From assembly GCA_900546115.1 (NCBI GenBank), contig URBQ01000002.1:29574-93573 (forward strand): a stretch of DNA of 64,000 nt, given 5' to 3'. The first letter of the stretch is position 1; each line of letters starts with the position of its first letter. The notes under the pieces were generated by a model. That model was not told the origin of the DNA. It made no database searches and worked only from the letters and a program-made list of their open reading frames with translations. The translations under genes were made by a program, and so were the position numbers. The stretch is from an uncultured Collinsella sp. (lineage in GTDB: Bacteria; Actinomycetota; Coriobacteriia; Coriobacteriales; Coriobacteriaceae). This document shows positions 17,187-24,151 of this stretch, one piece after another.

Positions 17187-17636
17187 CTCGACCGGGGCTT
17201 CGACCTTGTCGATGGCCCAGGTGGCTCCGAGGCCGCCGGTGGTGTTGCGGCGAATGCGTACGGTGACTTCGTGGCGTTTGCCGGCCTGTGTGTAGCGCAG
17301 GGGGAAGCTCGCGCGGTTACGGCCAGCCTCGATGGTACCGCGCTCGCGAGCGATCCAGTAGTACTCGCCGACGATGCCGAGGGTGTCGGCGCCGTAGGGG
17401 AGATAAGTCGACAGCTGGTGCAGCAGCGGACTAGGGCAGAAGACCTCGGTCGCGAAATCGATGGGGAAGTCCCCGGGGATGGTCGGTGCTGCGGGAGCGG
17501 GGGCCGGTGCTGAATTGGGGACCGGAGTCGGTGCAGGTGTGGGAGCCTGGTCACAGGCGGGTGCGGATGCGGACTCAATGACAGGTGCAGACTCAGATGC
17601 CGCTTCTGGCTTAGCTATGGAATCTGTCGGTTCCAC
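17184..17636 (-). pseudogene. 3' fragment of the frameshifted Pro/Glu-rich gene (C-terminal half)
   Basis: This frame encodes the C-terminal half of the protein started at 18490. It begins in a Ser/Ala/Pro/Glu-rich linker (PAPTPVP and APAPAPAAP runs) and ends in an ordered domain of about 95 residues starting near IPGDFPIDFATEVF, with LLHQLSTYLPYGADTLG and ATWAIDKVEAP. The domain is not recognised. The apparent Met at 17636 has no RBS, so the fragment is not likely to be made on its own. Adding one base to the T4 run at 17663-17666 would join it smoothly to the upstream frame. Confidence 0.6.
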
Positions 17637-18490
17637 GGAGATGGACGTGTCTTCGGTCCCGGTTTTGGCACCGCCTGCAGCGTGTCCTCTGCCTCGACGT
17701 TCGGCTTGGCCTCGACCGGCGTGGATACCATGGTGGTGATGCCGGCGTTGGCGTTCTCGGGGTCATAGACAACCGTGAGCGAGATGGCGGGCTGCGGCGT
17801 CTCGGGTTCCGGCGTCGCCTCGGTAGCGTCTTGATTCGCGGGCTCGTCGGACTGGTCGTCCTCGGCGTTGTCGCCAAAGACATCGCTGTTTTGGAACGCA
17901 GGCGTCTCGGGTTGGCCGGCGGTTTCTTCGGCTTTTGACTTGGGAACCTCGTTGAGCTCAACGGCGGCTTCCTGCTCAGCCATGACTTCGGGCTCGGTCG
18001 TGGCAGCGATTTCAGTTTCGACCTCTGCCGTTACTTCAGCAGTGACTTCAGCCTCTACCTCGGGCTCGGGCTCCGGAGCGACTTCGGCCACGGACTCGGG
18101 CTCGGGACGCTTAACGTGCTTGGGACGCACGGCCTTCAGGTCCTTCTCGCCGCGCTTTTTCTTTTTGTAGGACTGCTTGGCGCCCTTGGCGGCCTTGGGC
18201 TTGTCCTCGCCCTTGGCAAGGGCAGCATCCCAGGCCTCATTGGCGATGACGGTGGCATACAGACGTCCGCCCTTAAAGACGGTCAGCTTAATGCAGTCGT
18301 CGAGTTCCTCGAGCAGCTCGCGCGTGGACTCGAAGCCCAGGTCATAAGCGGTCATATCGCCAGCGGCGAGTGTCTCCTCGACCTGTGTCATAAACGTTTG
18401 CTTGCCGCATCCAATCGCATCGCGCAGCAGGCGATACAGATAGATGTGGTTGCCCAGCGATAGCGTGGGCTTAACTATTGTCTTGCTCAT
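17615..18490 (-). pseudogene. 5' part of a Glu/Ala-rich gene, frameshifted near 17663
   Basis: N-terminal 291 aa of an unrecognised protein. Residues 1-100 look globular (MSKTIVKPTLSLGNHIYLY, then LEELDDCIKLTVFKGGRLYAT); after that comes a Lys-rich stretch (KKKKRGEKDLK) and a long acidic Glu/Ala/Val/Thr low-complexity region. ATG 18490 has GAGGAG 8 bases upstream and is preferred to an upstream Met. The frame runs out at 17615 with an unnatural tail (RPSPWNRQIP), while the other frame continues the same compositional style (GTEDTSISVEP). A missing base in the A4 run on the coding strand explains this. It may be a real mutation, phase variation or a sequencing slip. Confidence 0.65.
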
Positions 18491-18561
18491 GGCAAATCTC
18501 CTCTTTACACACCAAAGCATCTTACCATCGCGCAGGGCTTGCCACCTCGGCGCCCAAAGCA

Positions 18562-18594
18562 AACGGGCGCGACCGTTGCCGGTTCGCGCCCGTT
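18562..18594 (-). terminator. Terminator of the Ser/Thr-rich membrane protein gene
   Basis: AACGGGCGCGA and TCGCGCCCGTT arms form an 11-bp stem, 35 bases after the stop of the minus-strand gene, followed on that strand by TTTGCTTT. Confidence 0.65.
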
Positions 18595-18628
18595 ATACAG
18601 GTCGGTTATCTGTGAGAGGCGATCGTGC

Positions 18629-19573
18629 TTAGTTGCCCGATGTCGTGCCTTGGCTCGAGCTGTCGGATGCCGTGCCGGATGCGGTTCCGCTCGAGCTGTT
18701 TGTGTTGCTGTTGTCGGTTGAGCCCGTGCCCGATGCATTGCCGCTCGTCTGGTCACCCGTGCTCTGCTGAGAGCCGTCGGTCGTTTGGCTGGAGTCGGTC
18801 GTTCCGGATTGTGTGCCGCCGCTGTTCGAAGAGGAATCGGTGCCTTGCGACTGATCAGGGGTGGTCGAGGAAGAATCGGTGGGTGCGGAGTTGGCCTGTG
18901 AGTCGTTCTGCTGGCTTTGCGATTGGCCGGCGCTGTCCGCGTCTTGCTCGGTCGTGCGCGACGAAAGGATTGGCTCGGGGCGCTCGCCCAGACCCTCACC
19001 GGCGGTGGTTATAAGGATGGCGCCGGCGCAGGCGATAACCGCGACGATGGCGATGGCGATCGAGAAGATGATGACCTTCTTTTGCGTCTGGCTGCGCTCT
19101 TCCGCCGCCTTGGCGCGCAGGCTGTTGGGGGCGACGCGCGCCGTGGTCGCGCGTCCCGCGACCTGACGCATCTCCTGCGTAGTCGCGGCGCCGCCCAGGT
19201 GCTCCTCGGCATTAAGCTCAACGGGCTCATAGGCGCCGGCGGGGTAGTCGACGGCGGCGTGCGTACCTTTGAGGGCTTCGGCGCTGGCAGAGATAAAGTG
19301 GCGGTAGACCTGCGAGGACACAACGGTGATGACCGAGCTCACGGCGGCACCAATTACTGAACCAGCGATACCAATCTTGGAGGCAAGCGCCACGCTCGTG
19401 GCGGCAGCTGCGGCGCCGGCGATGATCTGGGGAATGGAAATGTCATCGAACAGGCCCTTTTTGGGCGCGATGGCCATGGTCTGTCCGATGGAATGGTTCT
19501 CGTGCACGCCGTTGTTGAGCGATGCCGGCGTTATGACGCGCGTGCGCGGCGCGTCGGTGTACTTGGTTGTCAT
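18629..19573 (-). CDS. Membrane protein with Ser/Thr/Gln-rich low-complexity tail
   Basis: 314-aa protein with no recognised catalytic domain. A Gly/Ala-rich hydrophobic stretch at about residues 48-90 and a clear transmembrane helix at about 165-190 (KKVIIFSIAIAIVAVIACAGAILITTA) surround a charged middle region. The last 110 residues are Ser, Thr, Gly, Gln, Asp and Asn repeats, probably exposed outside and possibly glycosylated. ATG 19573 is preceded by GGGAGG at 8 bases. It is transcribed towards the frameshifted gene, and a terminator lies between them. The tail may vary in length between strains. Confidence 0.7.
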   Translation of the reverse strand: MTTKYTDAPRTRVITPASLNNGVHENHSIGQTMAIAPKKGLFDDISIPQIIAGAAAAATSVALASKIGIAGSVIGAAVSSVITVVSSQVYRHFISASAEALKGTHAAVDYPAGAYEPVELNAEEHLGGAATTQEMRQVAGRATTARVAPNSLRAKAAEERSQTQKKVIIFSIAIAIVAVIACAGAILITTAGEGLGERPEPILSSRTTEQDADSAGQSQSQQNDSQANSAPTDSSSTTPDQSQGTDSSSNSGGTQSGTTDSSQTTDGSQQSTGDQTSGNASGTGSTDNSNTNSSSGTASGTASDSSSQGTTSGN

Positions 19574-19747
19574 ACGGGGTCCTCCCGGTGTAAATCTGCT
19601 TCGTTTCGTGTAGCCATCAGGGTACCCACCAGATGTGAATCATACGTGACATTTAACAGATACCATCAACTCATCAAGGGGGCCTGCTGTCTTTGGTGCA
19701 ATAGCTTGATGCTAAACTGGATTTATGTTTGCGAGGTGGTTTACGTG

Positions 19748-19966
19748 ATGTACCCGTATATGACATTCGAAGATGGAACCGAGGTCATTCATTCTGACCT
19801 GATTACAGATGGCGATATTGAAAAGGTTATCGTGCATTTTGAGCGACCGACGGCAGAGGGCTTCGACTCCGCTCGTTGTGAGTTGCCTTCCTGTTCGTGG
19901 ACTGACTGGGAAGGGCATTTTACTCAGAGTGAAAAACGAGCTTTCGAAGAGTGTCTGAGCAAATAA
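19748..19966 (+). CDS. Conserved small acidic protein, unknown function
   Basis: 72-aa protein starting MYPYMTFEDGTEVIHSDL, with HFERPTAEGFDSARCELPS in the middle. From memory this pattern matches a small conserved protein found scattered in Clostridia, often near mobile DNA; I cannot check it. ATG 19748 follows GAGGTGG. It marks the left edge of the AT-rich island and is separated by about 100 bases of AT-rich DNA from the DUF2087 gene. No catalytic residues stand out. Confidence 0.6.
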   Translation: MYPYMTFEDGTEVIHSDLITDGDIEKVIVHFERPTAEGFDSARCELPSCSWTDWEGHFTQSEKRAFEECLSK

Positions 19967-19972
19967 TTTAGA

Positions 19973-20051
19973 TTAGTTCGAGTTTAGTTCGAATAAAGAA
20001 GCTGAATGCGATGACCTAAAGCGTATGCATTTTTAGTATTAGATGCGTATG
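19973..20051 (+). promoter_or_regulatory. Repeat-bearing control region ahead of the RiPP-like cluster
   Basis: TTAGTTCGA occurs twice (19973-19981 and 19984-19992) and GCGTATG twice (20021-20027 and 20045-20051), in the only substantial gap before the operon. The paired direct repeats look like regulator sites. No clean promoter is claimed. Confidence 0.35.
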
Positions 20052-20066
20052 AAATGGAGGATGTGA

Positions 20067-20348
20067 ATGGATGAGCTAATAGACTTTAAAAAACGATTTC
20101 TCAAGAATGGCGAGCTGGTTTCAATTCCAAAAAAGGAAAGCTATAAAAGAATCATGCTGCTATGGGCCGTCTCTTTCTTTGAATTAAATACAAGTTATAC
20201 GGAGCTTCAGGTTAATCGTGTGCTGTCACAGCTCTATCCTGATTATGCCGTGTTGAGGCGGTACTTGGTTGATTATGGATTCCTATTAAGGGATGAACGA
20301 GGCCTGAAATACGAGGTTAATCGTGATGTTCACGGTATTGAGAGCTAG
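20067..20348 (+). CDS. DUF2087 domain protein
   Basis: 93-aa protein matching the DUF2087 layout: a FLKNGELVSIPKKESYKRIMLLW start, then YTELQVNRVLSQLYPDYAVLRRYLVDYGFLLRD, the typical winged-helix-like heart of the domain, at about residues 43-78. The domain is often fused to, or found next to, transcription regulators, so it may control this cluster. GGAGG lies 7 bases upstream of ATG 20067. Its 3' end overlaps the MFS start by 23 bases, showing that it belongs to the same operon. Confidence 0.72.
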   Translation: MDELIDFKKRFLKNGELVSIPKKESYKRIMLLWAVSFFELNTSYTELQVNRVLSQLYPDYAVLRRYLVDYGFLLRDERGLKYEVNRDVHGIES

Positions 20349-21510
20349 CCGTCCGGTTCGGGTCCTATATATTGCTAGAGGGATAAGCGAAATAGGCAAT
20401 TGGTGTGCGAATATTGCTTTGCCAATGCTGATTTACGAGGTAACTCACGATGTTTCTGCAACTGCTTTGATGGTCTGCTGCAGATTTGCCCCCTCTCTGT
20501 TTTCAGTTGCGCTCGCGCAGCTGCCTCAGAAGATGGGTATCGGGACACTGCAGGCCATGAGATTGGCAGACTTAATTCGCGCGGGATTATTCGTTTGCTA
20601 TATTTTTGTTGATAGTAAATGGAGTATGTTTGCTATTACGTGCGCGGTATCGCTTTGCCGAACGGTAGAAATGCCCTGCTTTTACTCGTTGTTAAGAGCC
20701 AATACGAATAGTATCAATCGCGACGTAATTAATAATTCGTTTGGGTTCCTGCAGAATTTGATGATGGTTCTGGGGCCAGTTGCCGGCGGTTTTGTTGTCG
20801 CTCAATTTGGGGCGGAGGCTGTTCTTGCATTAGACGCGCTTTCTTTTGCCGCGTCGTTCTGGTTGCTGCGAGATGTTCCGTCGGTTATCGAGGTTAATGA
20901 TAAAGAGGGAATAAGCAAAAATGAAAAAAACAGGACTGCATTTAGTGATCTTAGCGCGAAGCACTTGGCAATTGGTTTCCTATTAATCGATATTTCTAGT
21001 GGCGTGGCATTCGGCTCTCTGAATTCTCTTTTGCCAGCTATAGCGCAATTGCAATTTGACTCGTCATCGATACAATACGGATTCCTTCAGAGTAGTCTTA
21101 CAATCGGACTGTTGTTCGGAAATACAATATATGGTCGTTTAATCAGTGGTTCCGATTGCGTTAAATCATATTGTTTTGTGACGTATCTTGCGCTCGGTGC
21201 GTATCTGGCGTTTGGCTATCGCTATGCGTCTGGGATATCGTTTATTTTCCTTTTTATCGTCGGTGCCGGAAACGCCATTCAAGATGTGCTTCTCATAACA
21301 TCGCTGCAGGATTTGGCGAGAGACGGATCTGAATCGATAAGCCTGTTTTCAATTAGGGAGTCTTTGCAATCGGTTGCTGTTGTTATTTCAACACTTCTTG
21401 TTTCGCTGTTCACGAGCATCGCGATGTTCTCAATTCTCGTTACAGGACTTGGTGTATTTTCAATTATGATGGTAGTTGTGTTTCAATTGAATTATTTGCG
21501 AAAGATGTGA
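20326..21510 (+). CDS. MFS transporter, probable exporter of the cluster product
   Basis: 394-aa major facilitator superfamily protein with about 12 hydrophobic helices. The SEIGNWCANIALPMLIYEVT segment at the start is typical of MFS_3/enterobactin-exporter-like members. ATG 20326 (after GTG 20323) has GAGG at 9 bases. It overlaps the DUF2087 gene and is 7 bases upstream of the radical SAM gene, so all are co-transcribed. In RiPP clusters such transporters export the mature peptide or give self-protection. AT-rich like the rest of the island. Confidence 0.8.
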   Translation: MFTVLRASRPVRVLYIARGISEIGNWCANIALPMLIYEVTHDVSATALMVCCRFAPSLFSVALAQLPQKMGIGTLQAMRLADLIRAGLFVCYIFVDSKWSMFAITCAVSLCRTVEMPCFYSLLRANTNSINRDVINNSFGFLQNLMMVLGPVAGGFVVAQFGAEAVLALDALSFAASFWLLRDVPSVIEVNDKEGISKNEKNRTAFSDLSAKHLAIGFLLIDISSGVAFGSLNSLLPAIAQLQFDSSSIQYGFLQSSLTIGLLFGNTIYGRLISGSDCVKSYCFVTYLALGAYLAFGYRYASGISFIFLFIVGAGNAIQDVLLITSLQDLARDGSESISLFSIRESLQSVAVVISTLLVSLFTSIAMFSILVTGLGVFSIMMVVVFQLNYLRKM

Positions 21511-21517
21511 CGTTGAT

Positions 21518-23839
21518 ATGCCTAAAACGCTTTTAGTATTTCCCCCAGGATGGAGTCCAGTGGGGCCGTATCTTGCCTTGCCTGTTTTGAAGTCATATCT
21601 TCAAGAGGTTGAACAATACAAAGTTGACATTGTTGACTTAAACGTGGAATTTTACGATGACCTCCTATCTTTTAGACATGTCGAAGAGTGCTGTAAAAGG
21701 TATCGGGAATCAAAGGATTCGTTTAGTTCGAATGTTCAATTAACAATCGAGTTGATACAAAAGTCGGCACTTAATGTTGACGAGGCAAAAGATATTTTCA
21801 GATCGAAGAGATACTTTAATCTAAAAGAAAGACAATATGCTGAAAACATTTTTAGAAATGCACTCTATATCATAAATCACGTCTCATATGGAGTTAAATA
21901 CACGTTCAACTCCATAGATCTGCCCTATGATTATTATTCGACACCAGAAATAATGAAATCGCTTGCGGATACCTTGCATAATCCGTTTATTTCCTTCTAT
22001 GAAACTGCCTTTCTTAAGCGTATTCAGAGGGAAAAATTCGAGTTTATTGGGATTTCGGTGAGCGGCTGTTTCCAATTGATTTCTGCAGTTACGTTAGCGA
22101 AACTGATTAAGGAAGAATGTCCATCTGTTAAACACGTCTCATTGGGCGGCAATTACATTACTCGTTTAGCAGATGACTGCATGAAAGAATGGCATCCCTT
22201 TTTTGAATACATTGATTCGATAATGATGTATGACGGCGAAGAGCCGCTTGCACGTCTTCTTGAGGCTCTTGACTCTGGTGATGACAATCTCGACTGTGTT
22301 CCAAACCTTTGCCATGCTAAAGGTGGAAAGATATATAAAAACCATCGGATTGAGCAAACATTTATCAACGATACAGTTCCCGATTTCGATGGCTTCGCCC
22401 TTTCTAAATACTTCATGCCTGAGTTAATATTGCCGGTTTATTCCTCTAGGCAGTGTTTTAATCATTGCGCCTTCTGCACCATTCCCGGTGCTACCGGTGG
22501 TTGTTACCGAAAGATGCCTATATCGAGAGTATTTGAAATAATGTGTCGGTTAAATGAAAAATACGGCACGAGAGTTTTCTCTTTTGTGGATGAAACATTC
22601 GAAGGCAAAAGAATGGAGCAACTCGCGGATGAAATAAACGCATCGGGAAAAACGTTTTTCTGGCATGGAGAAACGAGGTTCTCTCCAACCCTAAGTACAG
22701 AAGTTTTTAACAAGATATACCAAAGTGGATGTAGGCAGATTCAGTTTGGCCTCGAGTCATACAACCAAAGAGTTCTTGATCTAATGAAGAAGAACACGAG
22801 AGTTGATTGGATTGATCGCAATGTCCATGATTGTCTCAATGCGGGTATTCCTGTTCATCTATTTTTTATGATTGGCTTTCCGACCGAAACTAAAGAAGAG
22901 GCTCTGAACACCTTAGCTTATACAGAGAATGTTTTGAATTATTCAAAACAGGTATGTGGTGTTCCATATTCCACGAGAGGATTTACGAATTTTGGTCTCG
23001 TTATGGGGTCGGATGTTTGGAATCATCCCGATAAGTATGGTGTCTCTGTAATGCCGAAGTCCCAATATGAGGATTTGCGCCTCGAAGTGGATTATGTTTC
23101 AGGCACTGGTTTAACTTTAAATGAAGCAAAATCCTTATCTGATGAGCATCATATTGATTTTTATATGCAAGAGGTCATAAACGGTAGCGACACAATTGAC
23201 TTGCCCCAGCGGCTTCATATTTCAGAGGTGACCTGGATCCTAGATTCTATTCACGCTGTCAGGTATAAGGGACATTTGACCAAAGTAAAGCGACGGCTAA
23301 CTAGTCTAAATCCAGCTGATCGAATCTGGCTGGATTCCAAGACCTCTGTCGTGCTCGTTGAGCCATTTGCCTACTTCTATAATTCTGAATACCATCATGT
23401 CTATGCTGTTTCCCAGTTGGTATACCTTAAGTTGGCCCGTTTATTGGAGGCCGATTGTAGCATTTCTCTTATTCTTGATCAGGGCGACCTCGAGCTGACA
23501 AGGGCGATAGAAGAACTGTTGCATTATGGATTGCTGAATACAAATATCGATGCCGATTATGTAATGCACGATAACGGTTTTCAATTGGTTAAAAGTTCGT
23601 TTGTTAAAGAAGTCGGACGCTCAAAAGAGGGGTTAAGAGTACTGCTGAGTTGTGCCACCCATAGAATGTGTGCGGTTAATGATTTTTCGTTCGCTTTGCT
23701 TTCGTTGTTTGAAAAGCCGATTACTAAGAACGAGGTGCGCGACATTTTGAAAAAAGAGGGACTATCGACAAACGAGGAGCAATTAAACAAGTTGGTTGAT
23801 AATTGCATGAAAGCAGATATACTACAATTGATTAGATAG
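21518..23839 (+). CDS. B12-binding radical SAM enzyme with PqqD-like C-terminus (RiPP maturase candidate)
   Basis: 773-aa enzyme. The N-terminal cobalamin-binding-like part starts LLVFPPGWSPVGPYLALPVLK and has the GGNYITRLADDC and DGEEPLARLLEAL segments (about 205-250). The radical SAM core has the cluster motif CFNHCAFC (CxxxCxxC) near residue 312 and the GFPTE/FGLES motifs. After about 540 come two winged-helix-like segments, AVSQLVYLKLARLL to EELLHYGLL and AVNDFSFALLSLFEKPITKNEVRDIL to DNCMKADIL, resembling PqqD/RRE domains that bind leader peptides. It would modify a peptide in the cytoplasm, for example by methylation or crosslinking. The next gene is a 36-aa peptide. The reaction cannot be predicted from sequence. 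Confidence 0.82.
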   Translation: MPKTLLVFPPGWSPVGPYLALPVLKSYLQEVEQYKVDIVDLNVEFYDDLLSFRHVEECCKRYRESKDSFSSNVQLTIELIQKSALNVDEAKDIFRSKRYFNLKERQYAENIFRNALYIINHVSYGVKYTFNSIDLPYDYYSTPEIMKSLADTLHNPFISFYETAFLKRIQREKFEFIGISVSGCFQLISAVTLAKLIKEECPSVKHVSLGGNYITRLADDCMKEWHPFFEYIDSIMMYDGEEPLARLLEALDSGDDNLDCVPNLCHAKGGKIYKNHRIEQTFINDTVPDFDGFALSKYFMPELILPVYSSRQCFNHCAFCTIPGATGGCYRKMPISRVFEIMCRLNEKYGTRVFSFVDETFEGKRMEQLADEINASGKTFFWHGETRFSPTLSTEVFNKIYQSGCRQIQFGLESYNQRVLDLMKKNTRVDWIDRNVHDCLNAGIPVHLFFMIGFPTETKEEALNTLAYTENVLNYSKQVCGVPYSTRGFTNFGLVMGSDVWNHPDKYGVSVMPKSQYEDLRLEVDYVSGTGLTLNEAKSLSDEHHIDFYMQEVINGSDTIDLPQRLHISEVTWILDSIHAVRYKGHLTKVKRRLTSLNPADRIWLDSKTSVVLVEPFAYFYNSEYHHVYAVSQLVYLKLARLLEADCSISLILDQGDLELTRAIEELLHYGLLNTNIDADYVMHDNGFQLVKSSFVKEVGRSKEGLRVLLSCATHRMCAVNDFSFALLSLFEKPITKNEVRDILKKEGLSTNEEQLNKLVDNCMKADILQLIR

Positions 23840-23852
23840 AGGAGGTTTCTGC

Positions 23853-23963
23853 ATGGACGTTATTAACAAAGATCTCTTGGAGCAACTGAAAGAGTCTCAG
23901 GAAGAGGGCGTCGTGGTAGAAGTGTTCGACTTTGAGGACTACATGGATAAATTCTGCCATTAG
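23853..23963 (+). CDS. Putative RiPP precursor peptide (36 aa)
   Basis: A 36-residue ORF, too short for usual gene callers: MDVINKDLLEQLKESQEEG, then VVVEVFDFEDYMDKFCH. A perfect RBS (GAGGAGGT) lies 6 bases before ATG 23853, and it starts 13 bases after the radical SAM stop. A strong terminator follows. The N-terminal half is helical and charged, like a leader peptide; the C-terminal part has Phe/Tyr/Asp residues and a penultimate Cys, a plausible core. The Gly19 could be near a cleavage site. Position directly behind a B12-radical SAM gene with RRE-like domains makes it the probable substrate. No peptidase gene is nearby, so cleavage may be done by the host or an outside protease. Confidence 0.65.
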   Translation: MDVINKDLLEQLKESQEEGVVVEVFDFEDYMDKFCH

Positions 23964-23987
23964 TTTCGGAATTAACTTGCCTCGCTT

Positions 23988-24021
23988 AAAGGAGAAGTCG
24001 ATTATCGATTTCTCCTTTTTT
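23988..24021 (+). terminator. Terminator of the RiPP-like cluster
   Basis: AAAGGAGAA and TTTCTCCTTT arms, with GTCGAT/ATCGAT extending the stem across the loop, followed by six T. It ends the AT-rich operon 25 bases after the peptide stop. Confidence 0.85.
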
Positions 24022-24151
24022 AATTAAAGATATTTTTGGAATACATGCTCTTAGCACAGGTTGGCGTCTCAGTAAACTGAGAGGTTGCTTTGGCTAGTTA
24101 GAGATATGTGAACGTCCGTTAGACTGAATCTCAGGGTAGAAGGGGCCTCCA

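Noticed and set aside
17615..17690. Programmed -1 frameshifting as an alternative to a broken gene
   Set aside because: The zero frame does not present a proper X-XXY-YYZ slippery heptamer, and no strong downstream pseudoknot was seen; a one-base loss in the A run is simpler.
19641..24150. AT-rich island considered a prophage or transposon
   Set aside because: No integrase, transposase, att-like repeats or phage genes were seen; composition alone only suggests transfer.
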